Assembly (NCBI GenBank): GCA_963667875.2
Contig: CAXXGC010000009.1
Coordinates: 769,893 to 833,892 of the forward strand
Direction: 5' to 3'
From: JAEXOD01 sp963667875
Lineage (GTDB): Bacteria; Bacteroidota; Ignavibacteria; Ignavibacteriales; Melioribacteraceae
Length of the DNA stretch: 64,000 nucleotides
Under the pieces are notes generated by a model. It did not search any database. It was not told where the DNA came from and saw nothing but the letters and a program-made list of their open reading frames with translations. This document shows positions 9,742 to 19,178 of the stretch, in pieces; position 1 is the stretch's first letter, and each line of letters starts with the position of its first letter. A program made the position numbers and the translations under genes.

Positions 9742-9973
9742 AAGATTTATGGAATATTTTAAATAATCAAAATAAAAGTATAAAAACCTATTAACCCCTA
9801 TTATTTCTCTTGCAATAAAAAGAAAATAATCATAACTTAAAATGCACTAAATTGTTTGCAAAAAATAAAATATTTATCAATTAAACATTTGGAGGTAAAC
9901 ACCAATATAATTTAAGGTGCTAAAAGATATAAATTGTAAGTTATTTTAACAAACATAATTTAGGGGTATTGTT

Positions 9974-11098
9974 ATGAAAAATGCTTTACTATTAATCATA
10001 GTAGTTTTTGTTTTTTTTAGCTCAGGATGCAAAAAAGATGATTCATCACCAACAACTCCAACCAATAAAGCTCCAAACCAGCCTGTTGTCGTTAATCCTG
10101 CGGATGGGGCAATTAATCAACCAACATCGCTAACATTAAGCTGGACATGCACAGATCCCGAAAACGACGCCCTTACTTATGATGTTTATGCGGGAACTAC
10201 TAATCCTCCTTTAACACAAATTTCCGCTAACCAAACATTAACAAATTACTCGATGACCGGTTTAAGTTCGAACACAAAATATTACTGGAAGATTGTTGCA
10301 AAAGATGCAAAAGCAGCATCAACGTCCGGTACGGTTTGGAACTTTACAACCGGAGGTGCAGGTACTGCGTCAATTAGCGGACATGTTACTGATGCTACAA
10401 ATAATAACCCATTAACGGGTGCCGTTGTTACACTAAAATTAAATTCTTCAACTATTGGAACAGTGACAACAGCAAGTAATGGATATTTTGAATTTTTATC
10501 ATTAAATTCAGGAACTTATACTTTATCAGCTACAAAAACAAATTATATTGAAGGTTCCTATCAGGTAGATTTAACAAGCGGTGAGTTAAAAACCTTTGAT
10601 ATGCCGCTATCTATACAATCAACTACAATACAATATCGAATCGTTTTATCATGGGGAAATAATCCAAGAGATTTGGATGCCCACTTATTTAAAGGTTCAT
10701 ATCATGTTTATTATGACGCACAGGGATATCAAGCTTCTACTCCATATACTACTTTGGATGTGGATGATACAAGTGGATATGGTCCGGAAACTATTACTAT
10801 TTATAATTTAGATAATGAAAGTTGTAGATTTTATGTTCATAATTATTCAGGTAAATACGACGGTGATATAGATATAAAACAGTCTCAAGCACAAGTAAAG
10901 GTATATTCAGGAAGTGTTTTGCTGAAAAGTTATGCTGTCCCGTCAACAGGTACCGGATTCTATTGGTACGTTTTTGACATAAGTGCTGCCGGAGCCATAA
11001 CCGATAAAAACTATATTACTGATGTTACTCCAACAGGAAATAACAACAAACCCGAGTTTGATAAAAAGAACAAAAAACAGGTGAGCACAAGAAATTAG
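9974..11098 (+). CDS. lipoprotein with Fn3, carboxypeptidase-regulatory-like and DUF2135-like domains
   Basis: A 374-residue surface or periplasmic lipoprotein. The signal peptide ends in a lipobox, FSSGC, with acylated Cys about residue 19, followed by KKDD. A fibronectin type III domain (about 35-125) contains TKYYWKIVAKD. A carboxypeptidase regulatory-like beta-sandwich (about 130-205) begins SISGHVTDATNNNPLTGA. The C-terminal domain (about 215-350) begins with LSWGNNPRDLDAHL, resembling the YfaP/DUF2135 type. It has no catalytic residues I recognise, so a binding or structural role is likely. It is flanked by its own terminator and is probably monocistronic. Confidence 0.8.
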   Translation: MKNALLLIIVVFVFFSSGCKKDDSSPTTPTNKAPNQPVVVNPADGAINQPTSLTLSWTCTDPENDALTYDVYAGTTNPPLTQISANQTLTNYSMTGLSSNTKYYWKIVAKDAKAASTSGTVWNFTTGGAGTASISGHVTDATNNNPLTGAVVTLKLNSSTIGTVTTASNGYFEFLSLNSGTYTLSATKTNYIEGSYQVDLTSGELKTFDMPLSIQSTTIQYRIVLSWGNNPRDLDAHLFKGSYHVYYDAQGYQASTPYTTLDVDDTSGYGPETITIYNLDNESCRFYVHNYSGKYDGDIDIKQSQAQVKVYSGSVLLKSYAVPSTGTGFYWYVFDISAAGAITDKNYITDVTPTGNNNKPEFDKKNKKQVSTRN

Positions 11099-11148
11099 TT
11101 TAATTTGAGATTTTTATAACACTGTAAATAAGTGGTACAATATTTTTG

Positions 11149-11176
11149 AGCCGTTAGTATTTTTCTAACGGCTTTT
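11149..11176 (+). terminator. rho-independent terminator of lipoprotein gene
   Basis: A perfect 9-bp stem, AGCCGTTAG (11149-11157) with CTAACGGCT (11165-11173), encloses a 7-nt loop and ends in TTTT. It sits 50 bp after the lipoprotein stop and also faces the convergent response-regulator gene. Confidence 0.75.
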
Positions 11177-11276
11177 AAATTTATATGTTATTTGAGTTTT
11201 AAAATTGGTTTATAAAAATTAATGTTAGTTTGTTTTTGAATGACAGAAAAATAAAGTGAATTCATAAACGATTATG

Positions 11277-11990
11277 TTAAACAATTAGTCTTTTAAATAC
11301 TTCGTTTTTATAATTCCTTCCGATGGGTAAATTTTTATTTAAAATTTCAATGGAGCTTGGAGTATAAGCTTCTATTTTGGAAATTGAAACAATAAAAGAA
11401 CGGTGAATTCGTAAAAATTTATCACTTGGTAAAGTTTGCTCAAAAAAGGTAATCTGATTTTTTGTAATAATCTTTTTATCCTTTTTATAAATTGTTACAT
11501 AGTCTTTTAAGCTCTCAATAAAATAAATATCATCTAATAAAACTCTAATCATTTTACGATCGGATTTTATAAAAATATATGGCTCGGTTTTGTTTTCCTC
11601 ACCGGATGTTGGTATGGGTGATACAACATTAGCTGGAGTTGCAACATAATATTTATCAATTGCTTTTAAAAATCTATCAAATGATATTGGCTTTAATAGA
11701 TAGTCAACAACATTTAAATCAAAACCGTCAATTGCATAATCGCGGTAAGCGGTTGTAAAAATAACCTTGGGTGGATTATTTAATGCCTTAATAAAATCTA
11801 TTCCGGTTATTTGAGGCATCTGGATATCCAAAAAAATAAGATCAACATTTTGTTTTTTTACTATTTCAAATGCTTGAACAGCATTATTACACGTGCCTAT
11901 TATTTCAATATCCGACAAATTTTTTAGATAAGTTTCGATCACTTCAATTGCAAGAGGTTCATCGTCAACAATCAAACATCTTGTTTTCAT
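11277..11990 (-). CDS. LytTR-family response regulator
   Basis: A 237-residue response regulator. The N-terminal receiver domain has the acidic pair in VDDEP, the phospho-acceptor Asp in LIFLDIQMP and the conserved Lys in YLLKPI. The C-terminal LytTR DNA-binding domain (about 135-235) contains IFIKSDRKMIRV and FLRIHRSFIVSI. The start overlaps the stop of the upstream kinase by 4 bp, so the pair is one operon and probably a cognate two-component system. LytTR proteins bind spaced direct repeats; the target here is not known. Confidence 0.93.
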   Translation of the reverse strand: MKTRCLIVDDEPLAIEVIETYLKNLSDIEIIGTCNNAVQAFEIVKKQNVDLIFLDIQMPQITGIDFIKALNNPPKVIFTTAYRDYAIDGFDLNVVDYLLKPISFDRFLKAIDKYYVATPANVVSPIPTSGEENKTEPYIFIKSDRKMIRVLLDDIYFIESLKDYVTIYKKDKKIITKNQITFFEQTLPSDKFLRIHRSFIVSISKIEAYTPSSIEILNKNLPIGRNYKNEVFKRLIV

Positions 11991-13072
11991 TCCAAGTCCT
12001 TTTTGTTTAAAGATAAACTAAGATAAACCGAATGTTTATTTTCTTCATCATTAATTTTTAATTCGTAATTATTAGAATAGATTAATTCAAGTCGTCTTTT
12101 AACATTTGTAAGTCCAATCCCTTCGGAATGTGAACTGTTTTTATCTGAAATGATATTGCTTTTGCTATTTTCAACTGTCAGGTTAATTTGCAAATTCTGA
12201 ATATCTAAATTTATATATATCCATGAATTATCCAAATTATTGCTTACACCATGTTTAAAGCTATTTTCAATAAAAGGAAAAATAATTAAAGGAGCTATTT
12301 TTATGTTTTCCGGCTCACCGTTAATTTTAAAAATAAAATTTAACCGCAAACCATAACGCAGTTTTTCCAATTCAACATAATCATTTACTAATTTTATTTC
12401 TTTCTCCAGTGGAATAAGATTTGTGTTGCTTTCGTATAATATAAAATCGAGCATTGAAGATAATTTCAAAATCATTTCAGGAGTTTTATCCGACTTTTTT
12501 AACGCAAGAGCATAAAGGCTGTTTAAAACGTTAAATAAAAAATGGGGATTCATTTGAGCCTTAAGAAATTTTAATTCGGCCTCAAGTTTTTCCTGTGTTA
12601 GTTTTTGATTTAGCTGATAATTTATAAACCATCTTTTGGTAAGTTTAATAAAACCAAAAACAAAAACCACCAAATAAATTGTAATAGTATGCGACATTAA
12701 ATACGTTGGGAAAAAAAGACCGACATTATAATAAGATTTAAGTGAAATTGGGGGATAAAATTTAGGTGCCAGAATAAACCAAAATTCAAGTTTAAATAAA
12801 AAAACAAAAAACACTACAGATAAAATAAATGTAATAAAAAATTTTAAATATTGGGCTGTAAGCAAAAATTTTGGCACTATAAAATAATTTGTAATATATG
12901 TTGCGGACATTAAAATTGGCAAATAATAAAGATATGCCGATAATGTTTCCATATAGTCGTTACGTAAATAACCGCCCTGGAATGTAAAATATGCCAAATA
13001 AGAAAACCAAAACAAAAAATGGAAAAAGATTCGTTTTCCATACTTTATAATATTTAATTTTGTGGTTATCAA
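11987..13072 (-). CDS. LytS/YehU-type membrane sensor histidine kinase
   Basis: A 361-residue kinase with four N-terminal membrane helices (about 15-160) and no separate periplasmic sensor domain. The His_kinase domain has the phospho-acceptor in MNPHFLFNVLNSL (about residue 178). The ATPase part has the N-box PFIENSFKHG and a GIGLTNVKRRLE glycine motif. This layout is the usual partner of LytTR regulators, and its cognate regulator overlaps it by 4 bp. It is transcribed away from the FISUMP surface-protein gene, with a 317-bp divergent spacer. Confidence 0.93.
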   Translation of the reverse strand: MITTKLNIIKYGKRIFFHFLFWFSYLAYFTFQGGYLRNDYMETLSAYLYYLPILMSATYITNYFIVPKFLLTAQYLKFFITFILSVVFFVFLFKLEFWFILAPKFYPPISLKSYYNVGLFFPTYLMSHTITIYLVVFVFGFIKLTKRWFINYQLNQKLTQEKLEAELKFLKAQMNPHFLFNVLNSLYALALKKSDKTPEMILKLSSMLDFILYESNTNLIPLEKEIKLVNDYVELEKLRYGLRLNFIFKINGEPENIKIAPLIIFPFIENSFKHGVSNNLDNSWIYINLDIQNLQINLTVENSKSNIISDKNSSHSEGIGLTNVKRRLELIYSNNYELKINDEENKHSVYLSLSLNKKDLE

Positions 13073-13130
13073 TTATTTACCTAATAATGTGTAAGTAGAT
13101 TATAGAATAACATAATTTGCAACAATTTAT

Positions 13131-13142
13131 ATTTGTACAAAT
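13131..13142. promoter_or_regulatory. palindrome ATTTGTACAAAT, candidate operator (copy 1)
   Basis: A perfect 12-bp palindrome about 60 bp upstream of the kinase start, in the divergent spacer. A near-identical palindrome lies at 13341-13352. The rest of this 317-bp spacer is AT-rich with no other structure seen. Confidence 0.35.
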
Positions 13143-13340
13143 GTAAAAATGTTTAATTACATACGTATAATATAGTAGATTTAACCATAATTTCCACCTT
13201 TTTTAGACAAACAACTACTAATAGACCTCAAACAACGCCAATCTAACACCAAATGTCATTTAACAGTTTATTTAAGCTAAATATAGTTGATATTGTACGG
13301 TTCGGCTAAATACAAAGCATTGATACAAGGATTTAATTAG

Positions 13341-13352
13341 TTTTGTACAAAA
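13341..13352. promoter_or_regulatory. palindrome TTTTGTACAAAA, candidate operator (copy 2)
   Basis: A perfect 12-bp palindrome with the same TTTGTACAAA core as 13131-13142, about 40 bp before the FISUMP gene start. One copy therefore lies near each divergent start. A shared operator is an inference. Confidence 0.35.
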
Positions 13353-13389
13353 GCAGTTAAAGTTTTTACCATTATAGAAGGAATAAATA

Positions 13390-14367
13390 ATGAAAAAGAA
13401 ATATTTTAAAATGGCATTACTTATATTAGTATTTCTGCAAAGCAGTGTATGTATATACGGATTTAATAATCCGGGAGTAACAGATGATTCTACAGTAACG
13501 GATTATGACGGTAACGTTTATAATACCGTTAAAATTGGAGATCAAATATGGATGAAACAGAACTTAAGTTCAATTCGTTATAGTGATGGAACTTTAATTC
13601 CCGGAGTTACTGCATATAATAATAATGACAGCATGGCAGCTATTTATGGAAGACTTTATACTTGGGATGCCACAATGAAAAATTCTACTTCAGCTGGTGT
13701 ACAGGGGGTTTGTCCTGATGAATGGCATGTACCAAGTGATGCCGAATGGATTGAACTTGAAAATTATTTGGGAGGTGCTGCAATTGCAGGTGGAAAAATG
13801 AAAGAAACCGGAACCGCACATTGGTTCGCCCCAAACACGGGGGCAACCAACAGCAGCGGATTATCAATACTTGCGGCAGGTGAATATGATGCTTATTATA
13901 CCCCAAATAAATTCCAGTTATTAAAAGAATATGCAGTTTATTGGACATCAACACAAGTGAACGGTACAAAAGCCAGAGAAAGATATTTAACATATAACCT
14001 TGCTTCAAGTAAATCTTTCGATTGGTTTAAAGTAATGAAATATTCAATAAGGTGTGTTAAGGATAACGCAACGGAGGTTGATTTAGGAAACAAAATAAAT
14101 ATGCACAATTTTGAGCTAAACCAAAACTATCCAAATCCATTTAATCCATCAACAAATATTAATTATACAATACCAACTCAAGGACATGTAACACTTTCGG
14201 TATTTAATAATATTGGTCAAGAAATACTTTCCGTAGTTAATCGAGATTTGGATGCCGGATCGTATTCCGCAAATGTAAACATGAGCAATTATAGCAGCGG
14301 AGTATATTATTATCAAATCAAAACCGGGGAATTAGTACAATCGAAAAAAATGATTTTAATAAAATAA
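13390..14367 (+). CDS. FISUMP-domain secreted protein with T9SS sorting domain
   Basis: A 325-residue secreted protein. It has an N-terminal signal peptide (about 1-24) and a Fibrobacter succinogenes major paralogous (FISUMP) domain (about 36-215) beginning with DYDGNVYNTVKIGDQIWMKQ and ending with YSIRCVKD. The C-terminal sorting domain (about 240-325) contains QNYPNPFNPSTNI, SGVYYYQI and a KKMILIK ending. Such tags direct cargo through the type IX secretion system to the cell surface. The FISUMP function is unknown; adhesion or matrix roles are suspected. The next surface-protein gene starts 10 bp later, so the two are probably co-transcribed. Confidence 0.88.
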   Translation: MKKKYFKMALLILVFLQSSVCIYGFNNPGVTDDSTVTDYDGNVYNTVKIGDQIWMKQNLSSIRYSDGTLIPGVTAYNNNDSMAAIYGRLYTWDATMKNSTSAGVQGVCPDEWHVPSDAEWIELENYLGGAAIAGGKMKETGTAHWFAPNTGATNSSGLSILAAGEYDAYYTPNKFQLLKEYAVYWTSTQVNGTKARERYLTYNLASSKSFDWFKVMKYSIRCVKDNATEVDLGNKINMHNFELNQNYPNPFNPSTNINYTIPTQGHVTLSVFNNIGQEILSVVNRDLDAGSYSANVNMSNYSSGVYYYQIKTGELVQSKKMILIK

Positions 14368-14377
14368 AGGTTAAAAG

Positions 14378-15829
14378 ATGAAAAAGATTTACTTAATTAT
14401 ATTAATGCTTACACTAGTAATGGCAGAGAGTTTGTACTGCCAAATATCATTTATAAAAAGAACAATTGGTGTTGCCGGAGAAAGGGTAACAGGAATTTGT
14501 TCAGGTGATATTGATGCTGACGGTGATATGGATATAGTGGTTTGCAATAGGTTAAATAATAAAATTGCTTATTGGAGAAATGACGGAGGATATCCGGTTA
14601 AATTTACAAACATAGATATAGATCCTAATTTTAATACTCCAATGTACAACCACGTAAAGGATATTAATAACGACGGGAGATTAGATGTTATTACAAGTTC
14701 GGCATCAGCCGGTGTGCTAGCTTTATGGATTAATAAAGGAGGGACACCGATAAGCTGGACAAAACAGGTTATTGATAGCAGCTTCCCCGGTGCCCATGCG
14801 GTATATTCGGGAGATATTGATAATGACGGTTTGATTGATATTATCAGTTCATGCGGCGGAGATCTTAATCAAGTGGTTTGGTGGAAAAATGGCGGCGGAA
14901 ATCCTATTTTGTGGACAAAACATATTGTTGCTCAAAATTTCCATGCATCACAAACTATTACAACCGCCGATATAAACGGGGATAATAAATTGGACATAAT
15001 TGCCGGCTCATCGGGGGATAATGAAATATCTTGGTGGAAAAATGAAAGTACTGACACAGTGAAATGGACCAAACATGTAATTTCTTCAACTATAGGATTA
15101 CCTCATTGGATTTTTGCTTGTGATATTGATTTGGATAATGATATTGATGTTTTAAGTGTTAGTTATACCGGTGCTGAAGTTGCTGTATGGAAAAATAGCG
15201 GCGGGGATACAATAAGATGGACTAAACAAGCTTTATCCTCCACTTTTTCAACTCCGTTAACAGTCTTTGCTGCCGATTTTGATAACGATAATAGACTTGA
15301 TGTTGTAGCAACATCATTTGTTGGTGATAAAATTGGATTATGGACAAATGGCGGCGGAAATCCAATCAGTTGGACTTCGAGTACAATTGCCTCAGGGTTT
15401 AACGGGCCATGGCCCATATATGCCTGCGATTTAGATAATGACGGTGATAATGATATTATTTCCGGTGCTGATATATTAGGTGGTTCCGGAGTATCAGCTT
15501 CGTTAACTTGGTGGGAAAATAAATTTATTCTTAATGATATTAAAGAAAATGAAGAAATAAAATTAAATTATAATTTAGAACAAAATTATCCTAATCCCTT
15601 TAATCCAAGCACAACAATATCTTTTAATTTAAAAAATGCAGGATTTACAAATTTAACAATATATAACATGCTTGGTCAAATTGTTAAGGTTTTAATTAAT
15701 GAGGAATTGTACCAAGGAAAACATGAGGTTGTTTTTGATGCATCAAATAGTTTATCAAGCAGCACTTATATTTATACTTTATCTTGTAACGGCGCGCAAT
15801 TAAGCAACAAAATGATGTTGATTAAATAG
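14378..15829 (+). CDS. FG-GAP/VCBS-repeat secreted protein with T9SS sorting domain
   Basis: A 483-residue secreted protein with a signal peptide (about 1-21) and about seven repeats of the FG-GAP/VCBS type. Each repeat carries a calcium-binding-like acidic loop, for example DIDADGDMD, DINNDGRLD and DLDNDGDND, followed by a WxNxGG turn. The repeats probably fold as a beta-propeller. The C-terminal sorting domain contains QNYPNPFNPSTTISF and a KMMLIK ending. It forms a likely two-gene operon with the preceding FISUMP gene. Its role on the surface is unknown; these propellers usually bind ligands or carbohydrates. Confidence 0.88.
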   Translation: MKKIYLIILMLTLVMAESLYCQISFIKRTIGVAGERVTGICSGDIDADGDMDIVVCNRLNNKIAYWRNDGGYPVKFTNIDIDPNFNTPMYNHVKDINNDGRLDVITSSASAGVLALWINKGGTPISWTKQVIDSSFPGAHAVYSGDIDNDGLIDIISSCGGDLNQVVWWKNGGGNPILWTKHIVAQNFHASQTITTADINGDNKLDIIAGSSGDNEISWWKNESTDTVKWTKHVISSTIGLPHWIFACDIDLDNDIDVLSVSYTGAEVAVWKNSGGDTIRWTKQALSSTFSTPLTVFAADFDNDNRLDVVATSFVGDKIGLWTNGGGNPISWTSSTIASGFNGPWPIYACDLDNDGDNDIISGADILGGSGVSASLTWWENKFILNDIKENEEIKLNYNLEQNYPNPFNPSTTISFNLKNAGFTNLTIYNMLGQIVKVLINEELYQGKHEVVFDASNSLSSSTYIYTLSCNGAQLSNKMMLIK

Positions 15830-15998
15830 TTAAACTTCTACAAAAAATTACATGGTTGCTTTTCATAAATAAAACTACTTTTATTGGTTTATAACCAATT
15901 AAAAGGAATTTGACACATAACAAATTGGTAAAATACATACAGTATAGACTTTTATACCAAATATTTATATATTTATTTGTTAAATATGATTGTTATGT

Positions 15999-18056
15999 AT
16001 GGACGATTTAAACAAAAAAAGCGGTAAATTTTTCATTATCTATGTTTTGTTTTGTGTTTTTATAATAGGATGTTCCGCTGTTTCAAATAATATTCCGGTT
16101 GCCAAAAAAGGAATTATCGATTTATCAAATATTATATTTGATAAAAATAAAGTTATTCCTCTTTCCGGCGAGTGGGAATTTTATTATGGCAAGACATTAA
16201 CTTTTGAAAATTACAAAAATAATCACCCTAATTATAGTTTTATTCATGTTCCAACAATTTGGAATAATGAAAATATCAAACAAAATTACAAAACATTTGG
16301 AATTGCGACATATTGTCTTAAAATAATTTTACCAAAATATTTATTTGATAAAAATCAAAAGGTGTTACCTTTATTTATAAAATTACGTGACGTACATTCC
16401 TCCTACAAACTTTGGATAAATAACGATTTAATAATTGAACAAGGGAAGTTAGGCAAATCACAAAAAAGCGCAATCCCTGCTATAAAAAGAAATCTTATTT
16501 ATTTTATCCCGCAAAAAGATACAACTTTGTTGATTATAAACGTAAGCAACTTCTTTGATGCAAAATCTTCAGGAATTGATGAAAATATTGATATTGGGAC
16601 ATTTGAAGCCAACAGCATAAACAGTAGAGGAAATGAAATTCTTTATTTTTTTGCTTTCAGCTTGTTATTAATGGCAAGTATTTACCATTTAATTATTTAT
16701 TTAATTCGAAGAAAAGAAAAAATAAATTTATATTTGGCTCTTATCTCATTTTTATTGGCTCTGCAATCAATCTTTTCGGGGGATAAGTTTATTTATAATA
16801 TCTTCCCGACTTTAAGTACATCCTTGTATTTTAAATTATGGCTTTTAACATTAAATTTTGTGCCAATGTTGTATAGTGTGTATTCAACCCTGTATCCAAA
16901 AGCAGTTAATAAAAGAGTAGTTCAAATAATATATATAATTTTTGGAGTTTATTCGTTATTAGTTATTTCCACTCCATTTAGCTTTCACGCCTTTGCTTTT
17001 GATTTTATTATCCGGTTTGGATTTGTAGTATTAATTGGGCTGATTTTTGTATTAAGAAAGGCCATTAAACAAAAACAGCCTTATTCAGTGTACAATTTAG
17101 TTTGTTTGTTTATACCAATATTATTTGGTGTTAATGATGTTTTATTTGCTACCGATAAGATAATAACCGGATATTATTTACCAATTGGATTTATCATTTT
17201 TGTATTGTCGCAATCAATAATAATTTCATTAAGATTTGTCAGATCTTATGAAAAAATGATAGAACTGTCGGAGGAATTACATCTGGTAAATAACGAACTT
17301 GAAAAACGAGTTGATACCAGAACAAAAGAACTTAAAACTGTTAACGAAAATTTGCATGTCTTAAATAACACTAAAGATAGGTTTATCTCATTATTATCGC
17401 ATGATTTGCGAAATAAATTCAGCTCGTTGTTGGGGTTCACTGATTTATTGGAAAAAAATGAATTTGATGACCCCGAGCAGGAACAAATGTTTTTTACAAT
17501 GATTAACGAGTCTGCTCAAAGCGGTTATAAATTATTAGAAGATTTATTGGAATGGTCAAAAATTCAAATGGGTGTTGATAAAAAAGACAGATTTGAAAAA
17601 GTTTATCTGCTTAATATAACAAATGAATTAAATGAATATTTCAAAATTGATCTTTTACGTAAAAATATTAATTTAATTATTGAAATATTACCGGCATTAA
17701 GTTTGAGTATTGATAGAGAGGCAATTAAAGCAATAATGCGAAATTTATTAAGTAATGCAATTAAGTACAGCCGTCCGGATAATAAAATAATAATTTCTGC
17801 TGAAAAGAAAAATGATTTGATTGAAATTAGTATCAAAGACTATGGAATTGGAATACCGCTTGAAAAACAACAATATGTTTTCAGGTTTGATAAAAAGTAT
17901 CAAAGGACTGGTACAAGCGGTGAAAATGGGGGTGGTGTTGGACTTGTTTTAATAAAAGAAATTGCTGAAAAATATAACGGCCGCCTCACATTTAACAGTG
18001 AAGAGGGTAAAGGAAGCGAATTTATTATTACATTTATAAGTGAAGAAGACTTTTAG
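15999..18056 (+). CDS. 7TM-DISM-type sensor histidine kinase
   Basis: A 685-residue kinase. I prefer the ATG at 15999 to the in-frame TTG at 15990. The N-terminus has a hydrophobic segment ending in a lipobox-like IIGC. A beta-rich extracytoplasmic domain (about 35-200) has the GEWEFYYGK and VPTIWNN phrases typical of the sensing domain in 7TM-DISM proteins. Seven membrane helices (about 210-400), a coiled coil and a HisKA domain with LSHDLRNKFSSLLG follow. The HATPase domain has NLLSNAIKY, KDYGIGIP and GGGVGLVL. No response regulator adjoins it. It probably senses an external ligand such as a carbohydrate; that is inferred from the family. Confidence 0.88.
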   Translation: MDDLNKKSGKFFIIYVLFCVFIIGCSAVSNNIPVAKKGIIDLSNIIFDKNKVIPLSGEWEFYYGKTLTFENYKNNHPNYSFIHVPTIWNNENIKQNYKTFGIATYCLKIILPKYLFDKNQKVLPLFIKLRDVHSSYKLWINNDLIIEQGKLGKSQKSAIPAIKRNLIYFIPQKDTTLLIINVSNFFDAKSSGIDENIDIGTFEANSINSRGNEILYFFAFSLLLMASIYHLIIYLIRRKEKINLYLALISFLLALQSIFSGDKFIYNIFPTLSTSLYFKLWLLTLNFVPMLYSVYSTLYPKAVNKRVVQIIYIIFGVYSLLVISTPFSFHAFAFDFIIRFGFVVLIGLIFVLRKAIKQKQPYSVYNLVCLFIPILFGVNDVLFATDKIITGYYLPIGFIIFVLSQSIIISLRFVRSYEKMIELSEELHLVNNELEKRVDTRTKELKTVNENLHVLNNTKDRFISLLSHDLRNKFSSLLGFTDLLEKNEFDDPEQEQMFFTMINESAQSGYKLLEDLLEWSKIQMGVDKKDRFEKVYLLNITNELNEYFKIDLLRKNINLIIEILPALSLSIDREAIKAIMRNLLSNAIKYSRPDNKIIISAEKKNDLIEISIKDYGIGIPLEKQQYVFRFDKKYQRTGTSGENGGGVGLVLIKEIAEKYNGRLTFNSEEGKGSEFIITFISEEDF

Positions 18057-18303
18057 TAAAAATAAAATTGTTGGACCTTTTAAATTTGTCCTAAATTATA
18101 AAAAAATATCTAAATTTAATTTGCTGTATATCTAAATGTCCAATATTATATATAAACAATAGTTGGGCAATTAATCATTAAAAACCAGGCTCGCTTTACA
18201 AAATTAGTAATAACTTTTTGGATTTTTAATCGTCTTAATAAATAAGTAAATTGATTTTAATACGGAATAATTAAATCTCTGAAACTTATTAAATAGGAAT
18301 AAA

Positions 18304-18858
18304 ATGAACGAAGACAGAAATAAGGTTTGCCCCGTTGAATTGGCAGGATCATTAGATAACAAGTTAAGAAAGTGGTTCCAAAACCCGCAAAAAATATTGG
18401 CCGATTATATTAAACCCGGAATGAAAGTGCTTGACATGGGTTGCGGCCCGGGATTTTTTTCGGTTGAAATGGCAAAAATGGTCGGCAAAAGCGGAAAAAT
18501 TTATTCGGCAGATTTACAGGAAGGAATGCTGCAAAAGATTAGAGATAAAATTAAGGGAACGAATTTAGAAAGTATTATTCATTTAATTAAATGCGATAAG
18601 GCTAAATTTGTTGTGCCGGATAAAGTAGATTTTATTCTTGCATTTTATATGGTTCATGAAGTGCCGGACAAAGATAAATTGTTTGAATTATTAAGAGGTT
18701 TGCTGAATAAAAATGGACAATTTTTAATTGTTGAACCAAAATTTTTTCATGTAACAAAAAAAGAATTTAATATAACAATGGAAAAAGCCAAAAAAGCCGG
18801 ATTTAATATTTATCCGGGACCAAAATTACCCTTTAGTTTTTCTGCAATATTAAAATAA
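18304..18858 (+). CDS. class I SAM-dependent methyltransferase
   Basis: A 184-residue methyltransferase with motif I VLDMGCGPGFFSVEMAKMVG (about residues 42-61), an acidic residue after beta-2 (YSADLQEGML), and a motif IV region with ILAFYMVHEVPD. These match the Methyltransf_11/25 SAM-binding fold. The protein is short, with little C-terminal substrate-recognition region. Substrate specificity is not readable. The N-terminus CPVELAGSLDN is typical of a subgroup of small methyltransferases near metal or lipid genes. It stands alone, with 247 bp upstream and a repeat-rich 683-bp gap downstream. Confidence 0.85.
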   Translation: MNEDRNKVCPVELAGSLDNKLRKWFQNPQKILADYIKPGMKVLDMGCGPGFFSVEMAKMVGKSGKIYSADLQEGMLQKIRDKIKGTNLESIIHLIKCDKAKFVVPDKVDFILAFYMVHEVPDKDKLFELLRGLLNKNGQFLIVEPKFFHVTKKEFNITMEKAKKAGFNIYPGPKLPFSFSAILK

Positions 18859-18870
18859 ATAGTTTAATAT

Positions 18871-19095
18871 TGAACGCTGATGATTTCTGATAAAGAATAG
18901 GCAACTCTGCCGGAGTTGTAGAGTGTTTGGGCTTTTGTCGGGTTACAAACATTCCACTCTTCCAGAGTTGGTTTAATACCTTTAAATTTTAGATAATTGG
19001 ATTGTAATTAAAATGCAGACGTATTAAATAATGGTAATCTTTTAATCAGGTAAATCATGGTTTAGACAATGGTTTAATCTGTGTAATCTGCTTTT
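18871..19095. repeat. dispersed intergenic repeat, copy 1 (also at 22701-22870)
   Basis: This stretch shares several blocks in the same order with 22701-22870: TTGAACGCTGATGA, then GGATAATTGGGTTGTAA-CTAAAATGCA or close variants, then TGGTTTAATCTGT. It has no open frame. An unrelated stem-loop element at 18901-18971 sits between the first and second blocks. It looks like a degenerate dispersed repeat. Confidence 0.5.
18901..18971. repeat. GCAACTC...GAGTTG intergenic repeat element
   Basis: The left arm CAACTCTGCCGGAGTTG is itself a hairpin, and a right arm CTCTTCCAGAGTTGG follows, separated by GGGCTTTTGTCGGGTTACAA. Paired CAACTC/GAGTTG stems around a spacer resemble a non-coding repeat often seen between genes in Bacteroidota. 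It is a degenerate copy with no coding content. Confidence 0.45.
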
Positions 19096-19103
19096 GAGCA
19101 ATA

Positions 19104-19178
19104 ATAATGTCACTACCTTCGGGGTTTTGGGTTGTGCGGGGTTTGGTTTTCCTACAATAATGCCATCCCGTCGGGATT
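19104..19178. repeat. GGGGT...GGGAT intergenic repeat element
   Basis: Two linked modules: AATGTCACTACCTTCGGGGT and AATGCCATCCCGTCGGGAT, joined by a spacer that includes TTTCCTACAATAATG. This paired arrangement recalls a widespread Bacteroidota intergenic repeat. The remaining DNA to 19541 holds a third AATCATGGTAATCAC-like block (19313-19356) and AT-rich leader, with no gene. Confidence 0.45.

Noticed and set aside
13685..14008. 107-residue open frame on the minus strand
   Set aside because: Inside the FISUMP gene, without signal or motif; shadow.
15990..15998. TTG start for the 7TM-DISM kinase
   Set aside because: ATG three codons later is the more likely start and keeps the lipobox-like signal segment.
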